Assembly (NCBI GenBank): GCA_017302635.1
Contig: JAFLCX010000001.1
Coordinates: forward strand, 992,001 to 1,056,000
Direction: 5' to 3'
Length of the DNA stretch: 64,000 bases
Source: Hyphomicrobiales bacterium
Lineage (GTDB): Bacteria > Pseudomonadota > Alphaproteobacteria > Rhizobiales > Beijerinckiaceae
Below the pieces are notes generated by a model, which saw only the letters and a program-made list of their open reading frames with translations, was not told the DNA's origin and searched no databases. Positions 63,262-64,000 of this stretch are shown here, piece after piece (position 1 is the first letter of the stretch; every line of letters starts with the position of its first letter). The position numbers were made by a program, and so were the translations under genes.

Positions 63262-64000
63262 TCAATAGGCCCCCGCCTTCGGCTTGTCGTTCTTCAGCTT
63301 GATGCCGCCGAACAGGTTCACCTGCGTGTCGCTGGGCAGGCAGCCATCCCCGAAGGAGAAGCCGCACTGGCCGCGCAATTCGTAAGCATCCTCAGTGACT
63401 TCACGATGCGAGGTCGGGATGACGAAGCGGTCCTCGTAATTGGCGATCGCCATCACGTGATACATCGCCTCGATCTGGTCGCCGGTCATGCCGACGCGCT
63501 TGGCGATGGCTTCGTCGATGACGCCATCGACCGTTTTCGCCCGCATATAGGCCCGCATCGCGAGCATGCGTTCGAGGCCATTGGCCACGGGGCGCTCGTC
63601 GCCAGCGGTGAGCAGGTTGGCGAGGTATTTCAGCGGGATGCGCAGGGATTTCACATCCGGCATGCCGCCGTCGATGCCCATCTTGCCGGCCTCCGCCGCG
63701 GCCGTGATCGGCGAGAGCGGCGGCACGTACCAGACCATCGGCAGCGTGCGGTATTCGGGATGGAGCGGGAAGGCGACCTTCCATTCCATTGCCATTTTCC
63801 AGATCGGGGAGAGGCGCGCGGCCTCAAGCCAGGAATCCGGCACACCATCTTTGCGAGCCTGCGCGATCACGGCCGGATCGTTCGGATCGAGGAAGATCTT
63901 CATCTGCGCGTCGTAGAGGTTCTGCTCCGAGGGGACGCTGGCCGCCTCCTCGATGCGATCGGCATCGTAGAGCATCACGCCAAGATAGCGGATGCGCCCC
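63262..64000 (-). CDS. narH: Respiratory nitrate reductase beta subunit, C-terminal half
   Basis: About 245 C-terminal residues are visible: GRIRYLGVMLYDADRI, MEWKVAFPLHPEYRTLPMVWYVPPLSP, PLKYLANLLTAGDE and RGQCGFSFGDGC, all NarH hallmarks. NarH (around 500 residues) carries four iron-sulfur clusters linking NarI to NarG; the cluster cysteines lie mostly outside the window. The frame continues past 64000, and narG is expected beyond. Confidence 0.95.
   Translation of the reverse strand, partial: GRIRYLGVMLYDADRIEEAASVPSEQNLYDAQMKIFLDPNDPAVIAQARKDGVPDSWLEAARLSPIWKMAMEWKVAFPLHPEYRTLPMVWYVPPLSPITAAAEAGKMGIDGGMPDVKSLRIPLKYLANLLTAGDERPVANGLERMLAMRAYMRAKTVDGVIDEAIAKRVGMTGDQIEAMYHVMAIANYEDRFVIPTSHREVTEDAYELRGQCGFSFGDGCLPSDTQVNLFGGIKLKNDKPKAGAY

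Noticed and set aside
1..64000. CRISPR arrays, prophage genes, restriction-modification or toxin-antitoxin systems
   Set aside because: Looked for by eye; no regularly spaced direct repeats and no genes of these types were found.

Overview
The window looks like a chromosomal segment of a GC-rich alphaproteobacterium, most likely of the order Hyphomicrobiales (Rhizobiales). The main evidence is the block rnd-lptC-lptA-lptB-rpoN-hpf-ptsN (26.5-32.7 kb), an order typical of that group. A single-copy NDUFA9-like SDR gene, a PuuE-UraD fusion and a very large set of periplasmic-binding-protein importers agree with it. Genus cannot be fixed from the sequence. Both window edges cut genes: a fused TRAP permease on the left and narH on the right.

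Layout. 1-8.1 kb is a carboxylate-uptake region: a TAXI-type TRAP system, a TctD/TctE-like two-component system with its own periplasmic binding protein, and a divergent tctCBA transporter. 8.2-9.2 kb is scar tissue, a truncated YbaK-like gene abutting a decayed IS1-like element. 9.5-15.1 kb is one giant autotransporter gene (1884 codons). 15.1-23.1 kb is a peptide-type ABC importer operon with an embedded glycerophosphodiesterase, led by an RpiR regulator, with a second glycerophosphodiesterase divergent from it. 23.3-26.5 kb holds a LysR remnant, tRNA-Ser(GGA), msrA, nhaA (with a structured leader) and a YqhA-like gene. 26.5-32.7 kb is the core lpt/rpoN block.

32.9-40.7 kb holds a ring-cleaving dioxygenase-like gene, pcaB/pcaC, the uric-acid branch uraH and puuE-uraD coupled to pgi, an NDUFA9-like gene, a small membrane protein and tRNA-Leu(CAG). 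40.8-52 kb contains three more TRAP systems, one controlled by an FCD-type GntR regulator and linked to an enolase-superfamily dehydratase. 52.3-58.1 kb carries a maleylacetoacetate isomerase-like gene, an Asp/Glu racemase-family gene, a LysR regulator and gltIJKL. 58.1-64 kb is a compact minus-strand operon: narHJI, a PpiC-type isomerase, a small Cys/His-tailed protein, a hemerythrin, a beta carbonic anhydrase, a MogA/MoaB-type protein and a DUF2478 protein.

A recurring theme is solute uptake. Six of the seven intact importer binding-protein genes (TAXI, tctC, three dctP, gltI) are followed by a perfect inverted repeat before the next gene, consistent with differential expression of receptor versus permease. 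Other regulatory elements read from sequence are a 17-bp palindrome over the predicted -10 of an apparently leaderless gntR, a 12-bp inverted repeat between rpiR and its divergent gene, a sigma-54-like element in the rpoN leader, and a foldable nhaA leader. No CRISPR array, rRNA or prophage was seen.
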